Shown here piece by piece: positions 27,013 through 35,313 of a DNA stretch of 64,000 nucleotides. The first letter of the stretch is position 1; each line of letters starts with the position of its first letter. Origin of the DNA: Chromatiales bacterium (GTDB taxonomy: Bacteria > Pseudomonadota > Gammaproteobacteria > Steroidobacterales > GCA-2729495); contig JAEUQA010000051.1 in assembly GCA_016789845.1 (NCBI GenBank), positions 1-64,000 on the forward strand, written 5' to 3'. The translations under genes were made by a program, and so were the position numbers. The notes under the pieces are model-generated. The model searched no databases. It was given only the letters and a program-made list of their open reading frames with translations, and was not told where the DNA came from.

Positions 27013-29593
27013 TGCTGTCGGCCGCGTGCATCCCGGGAATGTCCGCGCTCCCGCCGTCATCCCCGTCCGTCCCGAGGGTCGCCAGGTCCGACTCGCGGAA
27101 CAGCTCGAACGTGGCGTCCGGCGTGCCCGCGAGGGCGAGCAGGCCGGTGGACGCCGAAATGCGCGCCGTCACGATGCCGGCTGGCCGGGCCAGCGGTGCC
27201 TCCGGCACGCCCTTGAGCGCCTCTGCCATGAAGTAGATCCACATGGGCAGTGCCGTCCGGCTGCCCTCCTCGCGGTCGCCCAGGCTGCGTTCCTGGTCGA
27301 AGCCCACCCAGGTGGTGGCCACCAGTTCCCTGTTGAAGCCGCTGAACCAGGCATCACGCCGGTCATTGGACGTGCCCGTCTTCCCGGCCAGGTCCGAGCG
27401 GCCAAGGGCCAGCGCGCGGCGGCCAGTACCCCTCCGGATCACGTCCCGCATCATGTCGTACATGAGGTAGCCATTCTCCGGCGTGATGATCCGTGGCGCC
27501 CGGGAGTCACCTGCCAGGAATTCCGGCGTCTCGTCGCTCCCGGGCCGCCAGGCCGTCGCGTGCGCGATCATCTCCGCCGCGTCCCGATATGCCGGTATTT
27601 CCTGCCCGGGCCGTGCCCTCGGCAGGTCGGGCGAGCGCCCTTCGTCGTCGCCTTCCTCGCCCATAACCCCGGGCGCACCAACCCGGGTGACCGCGGGCCG
27701 GGCATCGCCAAGCCACACTTCCGCGCAGTTCGTGCAGACCATCTTGCCGGGCGCGTCGAAAATCACCGCGCCGCGAGCGTCCTCGATACGCTCGATCAGG
27801 TAGGGATCCACCCGATAGCCACCGTTGGCAAAGCCCGCGTAACCTGCCGCCATGTCCCGGGGCGCGACGGCGCCGCTACCGAGGACCATGGTCGGGTTGC
27901 GGGGCATGGCGCTGTCTGGCAGCCCGAAAGGCTTGATGTGGCGGATCGCGGCGCCGATCCCGGTTCGCAGCAGGATGCGGATCGACACCAGGTTAAGTGA
28001 CTGGACGAGCCCCTCCCGGAAGCGGGTGGGGCCGTAAAACCTACCCGTGTTGTTCTCCGGCCGCCACGTTGCCTGGGCCGGATCCGCGCCCTCGAATACG
28101 ATCGGGGCATCATTGATGACGGTGGCGGGCGAGAAGCCATTCTCGAGCGCCGCGGAATACACGAAGGGCTTGAAGGACGAGCCGGGCTGGCGCTTGGCCT
28201 GCACCGCCCGGTTGAACTTGCTCGCAAAGAAGTCGTAGCCGCCCGAGAGGGCTACCGTGGCGCCGTCCATCGGGTCGAGGGCCACGAGCGCGCCTTGCAC
28301 GGCCGGCAGCTGGGCGAGCAGCCAGCCGCGGTTCACCGTGCGGAGCAGGTAGACCACGTCGCCCACGGCCACCACGTTCGCCACGGTTGCGGGCGTCGGG
28401 CCCAACGTGTCGTCGCTCACGTAGGACCGCCAGCGCAGGCCGGCCCAGGGCACGGTCGCGACGCCGATGTCGTGAATGAAGAGCGTCGCCGAATTGTCGC
28501 CATTCAGGGCCGTGACCACCGCCGGGAAGAGGTCCGGGTGCACGGGGTACGCATCCAGCAGCCGCTGCAGCCCTGCGTCCCGGTCCTGCATCTGCTCCAT
28601 CCGGCCCAGTACGTCCCGGTCCAGGGGGCCGCGATAGCCGTGCCGTCGGTCGTATTCCAGCAGAGCGGTGCGCAGCGCCCGGTCGGCGGCCCCCTGCAGC
28701 CGGCTGTCGATGGTGGTCGTCACCCGGTAGCCCTCGCTGGTCACATCGGGGCCAAAGCGGGCGACCATCTCGGCGCGCACCATCTCGGCAATGTAGGGCG
28801 CATCCAGCTCGACGGTTGGACCGTGCAGCTTTGACTCGATGGGCGAGGCCAGGGCAGCTTCGTAGGCCGTGGTGTCGATGTAGTCGAGCTCGAGCATGCG
28901 GCGGAGGACGTACGCCCGCCGGTCCCGGGCCCGGGCCGGATCGGAAACGGGATTGAGCTGGGACGGCGCCTTGGGAATGCCGGCCAGCAGGGCGGCCTCG
29001 GCTGTCGTCAGCTGGTCCAGGTCCTTGCCAAAGTAGACCTGGGCAGCAGCCGCGATTCCGTAGGCCCGCTGGCCGAGGAAGATCTTGTTCAGATAGAGGG
29101 TGAGGATGTCCTCCTTGCTGAAGGCCTGCTCGATCTGGAGCGCGAGCAGGATCTCCTTGGCCTTGCGGACGAAGGTCCGCTCCGGTGTGAGGAAGTAGGC
29201 ACGGGCCAGCTGCTGGGTGATGGTGCTGCCGCCCTGGGAGCGCTGGCCGGTGAGTACGAAGTTGAGGCCCGCGCGGACCAGCCCCTGGTAGTCGAAACCC
29301 GGGTGCTCGAAGAAGCGGTCGTCTTCCGCCGCGAGCACCGCGTCGATCATCACCTCCGGTATGTCCGCATAGCCCACGGGAATCCGGCGGAACTCCCCCA
29401 GCTGCGCAATGAGACGCCCGTCACGGGAATAGATGCGGAGCGGGACCTGGAGGGGCACGTCCTGCATGGCGGCCACCGAGGGCAAGCCCGGTGACAGGAA
29501 ATACCAGGCCCCGGCGCCCGCGGCCCCCAGAGCGATCAGGAGGGTCAGCGCCACGCCGAGCAGGCCCAAAAACGCCCGGATCACTAATTTCAT
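26999..29593 (-). CDS. mrcA: Penicillin-binding protein 1A (bifunctional)
   Basis: Class A peptidoglycan synthase of 864 residues: membrane anchor (about 7-30), glycosyltransferase domain with catalytic Glu in AAEDDRFFEHPGFD and QGGSTITQQLAR, an OB-like insertion, and a transpeptidase with PGSSFKPFVY (SXXK), SLN and KTGTSNDRRDAW. The C-terminus contains an acidic low-complexity stretch. It is divergent from pilMNOPQ, the same arrangement as ponA/pilM in Pseudomonas. Confidence 0.97.
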   Translation of the reverse strand: MKLVIRAFLGLLGVALTLLIALGAAGAGAWYFLSPGLPSVAAMQDVPLQVPLRIYSRDGRLIAQLGEFRRIPVGYADIPEVMIDAVLAAEDDRFFEHPGFDYQGLVRAGLNFVLTGQRSQGGSTITQQLARAYFLTPERTFVRKAKEILLALQIEQAFSKEDILTLYLNKIFLGQRAYGIAAAAQVYFGKDLDQLTTAEAALLAGIPKAPSQLNPVSDPARARDRRAYVLRRMLELDYIDTTAYEAALASPIESKLHGPTVELDAPYIAEMVRAEMVARFGPDVTSEGYRVTTTIDSRLQGAADRALRTALLEYDRRHGYRGPLDRDVLGRMEQMQDRDAGLQRLLDAYPVHPDLFPAVVTALNGDNSATLFIHDIGVATVPWAGLRWRSYVSDDTLGPTPATVANVVAVGDVVYLLRTVNRGWLLAQLPAVQGALVALDPMDGATVALSGGYDFFASKFNRAVQAKRQPGSSFKPFVYSAALENGFSPATVINDAPIVFEGADPAQATWRPENNTGRFYGPTRFREGLVQSLNLVSIRILLRTGIGAAIRHIKPFGLPDSAMPRNPTMVLGSGAVAPRDMAAGYAGFANGGYRVDPYLIERIEDARGAVIFDAPGKMVCTNCAEVWLGDARPAVTRVGAPGVMGEEGDDEGRSPDLPRARPGQEIPAYRDAAEMIAHATAWRPGSDETPEFLAGDSRAPRIITPENGYLMYDMMRDVIRRGTGRRALALGRSDLAGKTGTSNDRRDAWFSGFNRELVATTWVGFDQERSLGDREEGSRTALPMWIYFMAEALKGVPEAPLARPAGIVTARISASTGLLALAGTPDATFELFRESDLATLGTDGDDGGSADIPGMHAADSNEIF

Positions 29594-29647
29594 GAAGAAG
29601 CGGGAAAGGTACCTTGCGCGCCCCGAGGCGATTATGCATATTGGCTG

Positions 29648-29758
29648 CGGTTTTTGGGCAAACCTACTGAAAGGTGGGGACGCAAAGCCACCGGTCTAAG
29701 GGACTGCGCGAGGTGTGAAGCCTGTTTTTCAGGTTCCACGGGGATGCAGGATTCTATG
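29648..29758 (+). ncRNA. Cyclic-di-GMP-I (GEMM) riboswitch aptamer
   Basis: The segment matches the c-di-GMP-I consensus. GGGCAAACC (29656-29664) leads into a P2 stem closed by a GAAA tetraloop (29669-29672). GGGACGCAAAGCCACCGG (29677-29694) follows, then the tetraloop receptor-like TCTAAGG, and a P3 hairpin with AGCCTG and CAGGTTCCACGGGG. These are the conserved ligand-pocket and tertiary-contact positions of the family. It lies on the pilM strand about 270 bases before its start, so it should tie type IV pilus expression to c-di-GMP. Exact ends and on/off polarity are not determined. Confidence 0.93.
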
Positions 29759-29771
29759 ATAGCGGGGCTGC

Positions 29772-29850
29772 CAGACGGCTGAACGCCTGTAGCGTTCACG
29801 GTCTGCACCCGTTCGCATTCGATCCGGCCGGGGCGTGAGAATTCACGCCC
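29772..29850 (+). promoter_or_regulatory. Candidate riboswitch expression platform hairpins
   Basis: CAGAC-GGC-TGAACG pairs with CGTTCA-CG-GTCTG (29772-29805), and GGGCGTGA pairs with TCACGCCC (29831-29850). The second is strong but followed only by TTCCCCC, so Rho-dependent or RNA-stability control is as likely as intrinsic termination. They are the only stable structures between aptamer and pilM. Confidence 0.45.
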
Positions 29851-30025
29851 TTCCCCCGCCGCAGTCCTGCGGAACGCCGGATTTTGTGTCTCCCTGGCCG
29901 GTATGCCGCCGCCTCGTGAAGCGCATCACATCGCGTTTCTATCGGCAGTGATATATGGTTAAATCGGGTTTGTAACGCGCCGAAGACGTTGTTTGCGCAA
30001 CCTCTGGAGTTAGAAGGGAAAAGCA

Positions 30026-31096
30026 GTGCTTTTCGGCCCACGTTCCAGGCCTCTGATAGGCCTTGACATAACGACCTCGTCGATCAAGCTCGTCGAGCTG
30101 ACGCAAAGTGGCAAGAGCTATCGCGCCGAAAGCTATGCCGCGGAGCCGACGCCGCCGAATGCCATCAACGAGAAAACCATCGTGGATGCGCCCGCTGTCG
30201 GTGAGGCCATTCGCCGCGCAGTGAAGCGCGCGGGCACCAGCTCCAGGGATGTGGCCATCGCGATCAGCGGCGATGCCGCCATCACCAAGATCATCCAGAT
30301 GCCGCGGCGGCTATCCGCCCGCGAGCTCGAAGGCCAGGTGGAGATCCAGGCCGACCAGTACATCCCGTTCCCCATGGAGGAAGTCAGCTTCGACTTCGAG
30401 CTCATGGGACCCTCCGCAAGCGATCCGGAGATGCTCGACGTGCTGCTCGTGGCGACGCGCACCGAGAACGTCGACCAGCGCAAGGCGGCCGTCGAGGCTG
30501 CCGGGCTCGTCGCCACCGTAGTTGACGTCGAGCCGTTTGCGCTGGAGAACGCCTGCCACCTCCTCGCGCACCAGATGCCTGACGGCGGAATGCAGCACCT
30601 GGTTGCCATCGTCGACTTCGGCGCCAGCAACACGACGTTCAGCGTGCTCAAGGACATGCGGGTGATCTACACCCGTGACTTCTCCTTCGGCGGCCAGCAG
30701 CTGACGGAAGAGATCATGCGCACCTACGGCCTCAGTCTCGAGGACGCGGGCCGTGCGAAGAAGGAGGGTGGGCTGCCGGGCAACTACGAGCCCGAGGTCC
30801 TCGTGCCCTTCATTGATGACATGACCCAGCAGGTCAGCCGTTCGCTGCAGTTCTTCCTGGCATCCGCTGGCGGCCGCGAGCAACCGGACCAGATCCTGGT
30901 TTGTGGCGGCTGCGCCAACATCCCGGGCGTTGCCGACATGATCTCCAGCAAGGTAGGGATTCCGACTGAAATCGGTGATCCGCTGGGGCAGATGAAGATA
31001 GCCAGCAAGGCAAAGTCCCAGGGCATCCGGAGGGACGCGACCGCCTTGCTGACGGCTTGCGGGCTGGCGCTGCGGAGCTTCGACAAAAATGCCTAA
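30026..31096 (+). CDS. pilM: Type IV pilus assembly protein PilM
   Basis: Actin-like ATPase that docks PilN at the cytoplasmic face of the pilus machine. The 356 residues show LIGLDITTSSIKLVEL (phosphate 1), VAIVDFGASNTTFSV (phosphate 2) and ILVCGGCANIPGVADMI (adenosine motif). The GTG start at 30026 is preceded by GAAGGGA. First gene after the riboswitch leader; its end overlaps pilN by eight bases. Confidence 0.96.
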   Translation: MLFGPRSRPLIGLDITTSSIKLVELTQSGKSYRAESYAAEPTPPNAINEKTIVDAPAVGEAIRRAVKRAGTSSRDVAIAISGDAAITKIIQMPRRLSARELEGQVEIQADQYIPFPMEEVSFDFELMGPSASDPEMLDVLLVATRTENVDQRKAAVEAAGLVATVVDVEPFALENACHLLAHQMPDGGMQHLVAIVDFGASNTTFSVLKDMRVIYTRDFSFGGQQLTEEIMRTYGLSLEDAGRAKKEGGLPGNYEPEVLVPFIDDMTQQVSRSLQFFLASAGGREQPDQILVCGGCANIPGVADMISSKVGIPTEIGDPLGQMKIASKAKSQGIRRDATALLTACGLALRSFDKNA

Positions 31097-31700
31097 TATC
31101 AATCTGTTGCCCTGGCGGGCAGAACTTCGGGCAAAGCGGCGCAACCAGTTCTTCATCGGGCTGGGCGCCTCGCTGGGCGCTGCCGCCCTTGCCGTGCTGG
31201 CTTCCAACTTCGTGATGGAAGGCATCATCAATAACCAGAACGGCCGGAACGACCTCCTGAAGACCGAGATCGCCGCGCTCGACAAGCGCATCGCGGAAAT
31301 CCTGGATCTCGAGGCGAAGAAGGAACGCCTGCTGGCCCGCATGGAGATCATCGAGCAGCTCCAGCGCAGCCGGCCGGAGATCGTGCACGTCTTTGACGAG
31401 TTCGTCCGCGCGCTTCCGGAAGGCGTTCGACTCGTGTCCATCAAGCAAACGGGCCGCCGCCTCGAGATCAAGGGTGATGCGGAGTCCAACACGCGCGTGT
31501 CCGCGTTCATGCGCAATATCGACAAGTCCAAGTGGCTGACCCAGCCCGACCTGCGGGTGGTCGAGGTGCGCGAGGCCGGGACCAAGGCGAAGAAGGGCAC
31601 GGGCCCCGTCGAGACCGGCGAGTTCGCGGGCCGTTCCTCCCAGTTCACCGTGTACGCCAACCAGGTGTCCACGCTGGCCGACGGGGAGGTCGCCAAATGA
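31089..31700 (+). CDS. pilN: Type IV pilus assembly protein PilN
   Basis: Inner-membrane protein of the alignment subcomplex, 203 residues. The PilM-binding N-terminal motif MPNINLLPWRAELR is intact. It is followed by one membrane helix (about 25-45), a coiled coil (DLLKTEIAALDKRIAEILDLEAKKE, abbreviated), and a periplasmic ferredoxin-like domain. It overlaps pilM and pilO. Confidence 0.96.
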   Translation: MPNINLLPWRAELRAKRRNQFFIGLGASLGAAALAVLASNFVMEGIINNQNGRNDLLKTEIAALDKRIAEILDLEAKKERLLARMEIIEQLQRSRPEIVHVFDEFVRALPEGVRLVSIKQTGRRLEIKGDAESNTRVSAFMRNIDKSKWLTQPDLRVVEVREAGTKAKKGTGPVETGEFAGRSSQFTVYANQVSTLADGEVAK

Positions 31701-32413
31701 GTTTCATAGAAGACCTGAAGAACCTCGATATCAACGACATCGGTCGCTGGCCGTTGGCGATCCAGGCGTTCTTCATGGTGCTGTTCTTCTTCATCACGAC
31801 CGCGGGTGCCTTCTGGTTCTTCGTCTGGGAGAACCAGATGCCGCGGCTCGAGAAGGCCCAGGCCGAGGAGCGGGAGCTGCGCTCCACCTTCGAATCCAAG
31901 CAAAAGAAGGCCGCCAACTTCAGCGCCTACAAGGCCCAGCTCGCCGAGATCGAGCGCTCCTTCGGCACGATGCTCCGCCAGCTGCCTGGCAAGACCGAGA
32001 TTCCGAACCTGCTGGTGGACATCTCCCAGACGGGCCTCGGGGCCGGCCTCCAGGAGGAGTTGTTCCAGCCCATGGACGAGGTCCGCAAGGACTTCTACGC
32101 CGAGAAGCCGATCAAGATCCGCCTGTCCGGTTCCTATCACGAGTTCGGCCGCTTCGTGAGCGAGATAGCGGCACTGCCCCGGATCGTGACCCTCCATGAC
32201 ATCGAGATCACGCCCAAGAGCAAGGACGCGACGTTCGACGAGCTGCTGCTGAATGTCACGGCCAAGACCTACCGCTATCTCGACGAGGAAGAGTTAAGCG
32301 CCGCCGCGGCTGCCGCCGAGGCGGGCAAGTCTGCCAAGGGCAAGGGCAAGACGCGCACCACCCGCGAGACGAGCAAGGGCAAGCCGAAGCCCAAGGCAGA
32401 GAAGAAGGGTTGA
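31697..32413 (+). CDS. pilO: Type IV pilus assembly protein PilO
   Basis: Partner of PilN in the periplasmic alignment complex. The 238 residues contain one membrane helix (about 21-43), a coiled coil, and a periplasmic domain with LPGKTEIPNLLVDIS and LSGSYHEFGRFVSEIAALPR. The C-terminus is an unusual 45-residue Ala/Lys/Gly-rich basic tail (KGKGKTRTTRETSKGKPKPK and flanks). The ATG overlaps the pilN stop (ATGA). Confidence 0.96.
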   Translation: MSFIEDLKNLDINDIGRWPLAIQAFFMVLFFFITTAGAFWFFVWENQMPRLEKAQAEERELRSTFESKQKKAANFSAYKAQLAEIERSFGTMLRQLPGKTEIPNLLVDISQTGLGAGLQEELFQPMDEVRKDFYAEKPIKIRLSGSYHEFGRFVSEIAALPRIVTLHDIEITPKSKDATFDELLLNVTAKTYRYLDEEELSAAAAAAEAGKSAKGKGKTRTTRETSKGKPKPKAEKKG

Positions 32414-32931
32414 TGGTGATGGGCTCCTCCGCAAGAACTCTCTCGGGCCTGCTGCTGGCGGCGGTCGTGGTGACCGGTTGCGGCGGCGGCCAATCCGACC
32501 TGGAAGAGTACATAGACAAGGTCAAGGCCCGGCCGGGGGGCCGCATCGATCCGCTCCCCCAGGTGAAGCCCTACGAGACCTTTGCCTACGAGGCGGACAA
32601 TCTCCGCTCGCCCTTCGTGCCGGACCGGCCCACGAGCCGCGCCGGCGCTTCCGGGCCGCGGCCGGAGGCTTCCCGGCCCAAGGAATACCTGGAGCAGTTC
32701 CCTATCGACTCGCTGGCGATGGCGGGCACCATCAGCCAGGGCAACAGCACGTACGGGCTCGTCCAGACCCGCGACGGGCTGCTTCACAAGGTGAAGCCCG
32801 GCAACTACATCGGCCAGTATGACGGCCGAGTGGTCGCCGTGACGCCCGCGGAGATCAGGATCGAGGAGCTGGTGCCGGATGGCATCGGTGGCTTCTACAA
32901 GCGATCGGCGGCGATCGCCCTTAATAACTGA
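32413..32931 (+). CDS. pilP: Type IV pilus assembly lipoprotein PilP
   Basis: A 172-residue lipoprotein linking PilNO to the PilQ secretin. A signal peptide ends in the lipobox VVTGC, followed by the PilP regions NLRSPFVPDRP and LEQFPIDSLAMAGTI, then a beta-domain with VKPGNYIGQYDGRV. The start is ambiguous among TTG 32410, ATG 32413 and ATG 32419. I use 32413, which overlaps the pilO stop (TGATG). Confidence 0.94.
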   Translation: MVMGSSARTLSGLLLAAVVVTGCGGGQSDLEEYIDKVKARPGGRIDPLPQVKPYETFAYEADNLRSPFVPDRPTSRAGASGPRPEASRPKEYLEQFPIDSLAMAGTISQGNSTYGLVQTRDGLLHKVKPGNYIGQYDGRVVAVTPAEIRIEELVPDGIGGFYKRSAAIALNN

Positions 32932-32951
32932 TATCAGAGCTGATTTGACCG

Positions 32952-32971
32952 GGCCGGCGCTGGCGCCGGCC
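32952..32971. repeat. GC-rich hairpin between pilP and pilQ
   Basis: GGCCGGCGC-TG-GCGCCGGCC is a perfect nine-base inverted repeat in the 69-base pilP-pilQ gap, 30 bases before pilQ. It has no T-run, so it is more likely an mRNA processing or stability element than a terminator. Confidence 0.55.
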
Positions 32972-33000
32972 GCCGACACAGGACAGTTTGGGAGTACGGG

Positions 33001-35229
33001 ATGATGAGCACGACCAGGGGCAATGAGGGACGCGGAACGCCGGGTGGGTGGGTGCCTGCCGCGGGCCGTGGCCTCGCAGCAGTGATCACCGGGATGACGC
33101 TCGCGCTCGCCGGGGCGACGCTCGCGAGCGCCCAGAGTGCACCGCAGGCCGCAGCCACCGGCTCCAACCAGCTCCAGGACATCCAGGTGCAGCCGCTCCC
33201 TGGCGACCGCATCGAACTCCGGCTGCTTACGTCCGGGCCGGCTCCGGCCCCGCTGGCATTCACCATCGACAACCCCGCCCGCATTTCCCTGGACCTCCAG
33301 GGCACGACCCTCGCGCTGCCGTCCCGGCGCAAGGACGTGAAGATGGGTGTCCTCGACACCGTCCTGGCCGCCGAAGCCGAGGGCCGCACCCGCGTCGTGC
33401 TCAACCTCGACCGCATGGTGCCCTACCAGACCCGGGCGGACGGCAACGCCGTCGTGGTGACCCTGGGCGCCGCGACCGCGGCTGACGCGTCCGTCACCAG
33501 TTTCCCTGCAGCATCCCCGGCAGCCGCTGCTGCCCCGGCAGCCACGGCTGGCGGCCGGCGCATCGACAACCTCGATTTCCGCCGCGGTGAGAATGGCGGC
33601 GGCCGCGTGGTCATCACCCTGTCCGATCCCGGCACGCCCGTGGACGTGCGGAAGGAGGGCGACCGCATCCTGCTGACATTCAACGGCACCACGCTGCCCG
33701 ATAACCTGCTGAAGCGCATGGACGTTTCCGACTTTGCGACGCCCGTGAGCCAGATCGAGTCGGGCCGCACGGCTTCCGGCGCCCGGGTCAGCATCCTGGC
33801 GAAGCTGCCCTTCGACGAGCTTGCCTACCAGTCCGACAACCGGTTCACCGTCGAGGTGGCGCCGGTGGTCAAGAAGCAACTCGAGACCAAGCCGACCCTG
33901 TTCAGCAAGGATCGGGAGTACACCGGCGAGCGCCTGACGCTCTCGTTCCAGGACATCGAGACCCGCGCCGTTCTCCAGCTGCTGGCCGACGTCAGTGGCC
34001 GCAACATCGTCGTGTCGGACACCGTGCAGGGCAACGTCACGCTCCGCCTGCAGAACGTCCCCTGGGACCAGGCGCTGGACATCGTGCTCGCCACCAAGGG
34101 CCTGGACATGCGCGAGAACGGCGGCGTGATCATCGTGGCGCCGGCCGACGAGATCGCCGCCCGCGAGAAGGCGGACCTCGAGGCCCGCAAGGAGATCCGC
34201 GAGCTCGAGCCGCTGCTCTCCGAGTACGTCCAGGTGAACTACGCCAAGGCCTCCGACCTGGCGGAGCTCATGAGGGGCTCCAAGGGCAACTCGCTGTTGT
34301 CCGAGCGGGGGTCCGTGGGCATCGACGCACGGACCAACACCCTGCTGGTGCAGGATGTTGCCGAGCGGATCACGGAGATCCGGCGCCTCGTCGGCACCCT
34401 CGACATCCCGGTGCGCCAGGTCCTCATCGAGTCCCGCATCGTCATCGTTCGCGACGACTTCAGCCGGGACCTGGGCATTCGCTGGGGCGTCACGGCGGTG
34501 AAGGACACCTCCGACGGCCTGATCGCGGTCACGGGCTCGGGCTCGGGCACCAACACGATCGTGAATTCCGGCGTCAGCAACATCAACACATCGGGGCAGC
34601 CATTCCCGGTGCAGATACCGGCGCAGGCTGATCGCTACAACGTGAACCTGCCCGTGGCCAACCCGGCCGGCCGGCTCGCCATGGCCCTGCTGGACGATGA
34701 CTTCCTCGTGGATCTCGAGCTGTCGGCCCTCCAGGCCGAGGGGCGGGGCGAGGTCGTGTCCTCGCCGCGGGTGATCACCGCGAACCAGAAGCAAGCGTCC
34801 ATCCGCCAGGGCGTCGAGATTCCCTACCAGGAAGCGGCCTCCAGCGGCGCCACCACCACCCAGTTCAAGGAAGCGGTGCTGAGCCTCACGGTGACGCCCC
34901 AGATCACCCCGGATGACCGGATCATCCTGGACCTGGAAGTGACCAAGGACAGCGTCGGCGCCGTGGTGACGAACGAGCGGGGCGGCTCGGTGCCCAGCAT
35001 CGACACCCGCGCCATCCAGACCCAGGTGCTGGTGAACAACGGCCAGACGGTCGTCCTCGGCGGCATCTACGAGACGGAGGAGTCGGAGGACTACACGAAG
35101 GTCCCGTTCCTCGGCGACATCCCGGGCGTGGGCGCGTTCTTCCGCTCCACCCGCAAGGTGTCCAACAAGTCGGAACTGCTGATCTTCGTGACGCCGAAGA
35201 TCCTGCGGGAAGGCTCGAACATCTACTAG
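33001..35229 (+). CDS. pilQ: Type IV pilus secretin PilQ
   Basis: Outer-membrane pore for the pilus, 742 residues. Signal peptide (ending ASAQS), two AMIN domains binding peptidoglycan (LLTSGPAPAPLAFTIDNPAR region and near residue 195), an STN domain with LSFQDIETRAVLQLLADVSG, an N1/KH-like domain (VNYAKASDLAELM), and the secretin barrel with VLIESRIVIVRDDFSRDLGI and VLGGIYETEESEDYTKVPFL (signature GDIPGVGAFFRS). An Ala/Pro-rich linker lies between the AMIN domains. Confidence 0.97.
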   Translation: MMSTTRGNEGRGTPGGWVPAAGRGLAAVITGMTLALAGATLASAQSAPQAAATGSNQLQDIQVQPLPGDRIELRLLTSGPAPAPLAFTIDNPARISLDLQGTTLALPSRRKDVKMGVLDTVLAAEAEGRTRVVLNLDRMVPYQTRADGNAVVVTLGAATAADASVTSFPAASPAAAAAPAATAGGRRIDNLDFRRGENGGGRVVITLSDPGTPVDVRKEGDRILLTFNGTTLPDNLLKRMDVSDFATPVSQIESGRTASGARVSILAKLPFDELAYQSDNRFTVEVAPVVKKQLETKPTLFSKDREYTGERLTLSFQDIETRAVLQLLADVSGRNIVVSDTVQGNVTLRLQNVPWDQALDIVLATKGLDMRENGGVIIVAPADEIAAREKADLEARKEIRELEPLLSEYVQVNYAKASDLAELMRGSKGNSLLSERGSVGIDARTNTLLVQDVAERITEIRRLVGTLDIPVRQVLIESRIVIVRDDFSRDLGIRWGVTAVKDTSDGLIAVTGSGSGTNTIVNSGVSNINTSGQPFPVQIPAQADRYNVNLPVANPAGRLAMALLDDDFLVDLELSALQAEGRGEVVSSPRVITANQKQASIRQGVEIPYQEAASSGATTTQFKEAVLSLTVTPQITPDDRIILDLEVTKDSVGAVVTNERGGSVPSIDTRAIQTQVLVNNGQTVVLGGIYETEESEDYTKVPFLGDIPGVGAFFRSTRKVSNKSELLIFVTPKILREGSNIY

Positions 35230-35270
35230 TGCCAGGATTGCCAGGGCCGGGATTGACCAGGGAATGAGCC

Positions 35271-35292
35271 GGGTCGGCCGAAGGGCCGGCCC
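35271..35292. repeat. GC-rich hairpin after pilQ
   Basis: GGGTCGGCC-GAAG-GGCCGGCCC forms a nine-pair stem (one G-U) in the 84-base gap between pilQ and the lipoprotein gene. No T-tract follows. It could dampen transcription or protect the upstream mRNA. Confidence 0.5.
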
Positions 35293-35313
35293 GAGTGTGG
35301 TGAGGGAGCTATC

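Larger units (their letters stand above)
29594..30025. other. Long leader region between mrcA and pilM
   Basis: The 432-base gap holds, in order on the plus strand, the c-di-GMP-I aptamer (about 29648-29758), a long imperfect hairpin (29772-29805), a strong GGGCGTGA-GAAT-TCACGCCC hairpin (29831-29850), an AT-richer segment near 29940-29975 that could contain another promoter, and the pilM ribosome site. The mrcA promoter must lie at the left end. No ORF is convincing in it. Confidence 0.7.

Noticed and set aside
32275..34794. An 839-residue minus frame antisense to pilP-pilQ
   Set aside because: Shadow of pilP and pilQ, whose protein motifs are unambiguous on the plus strand.
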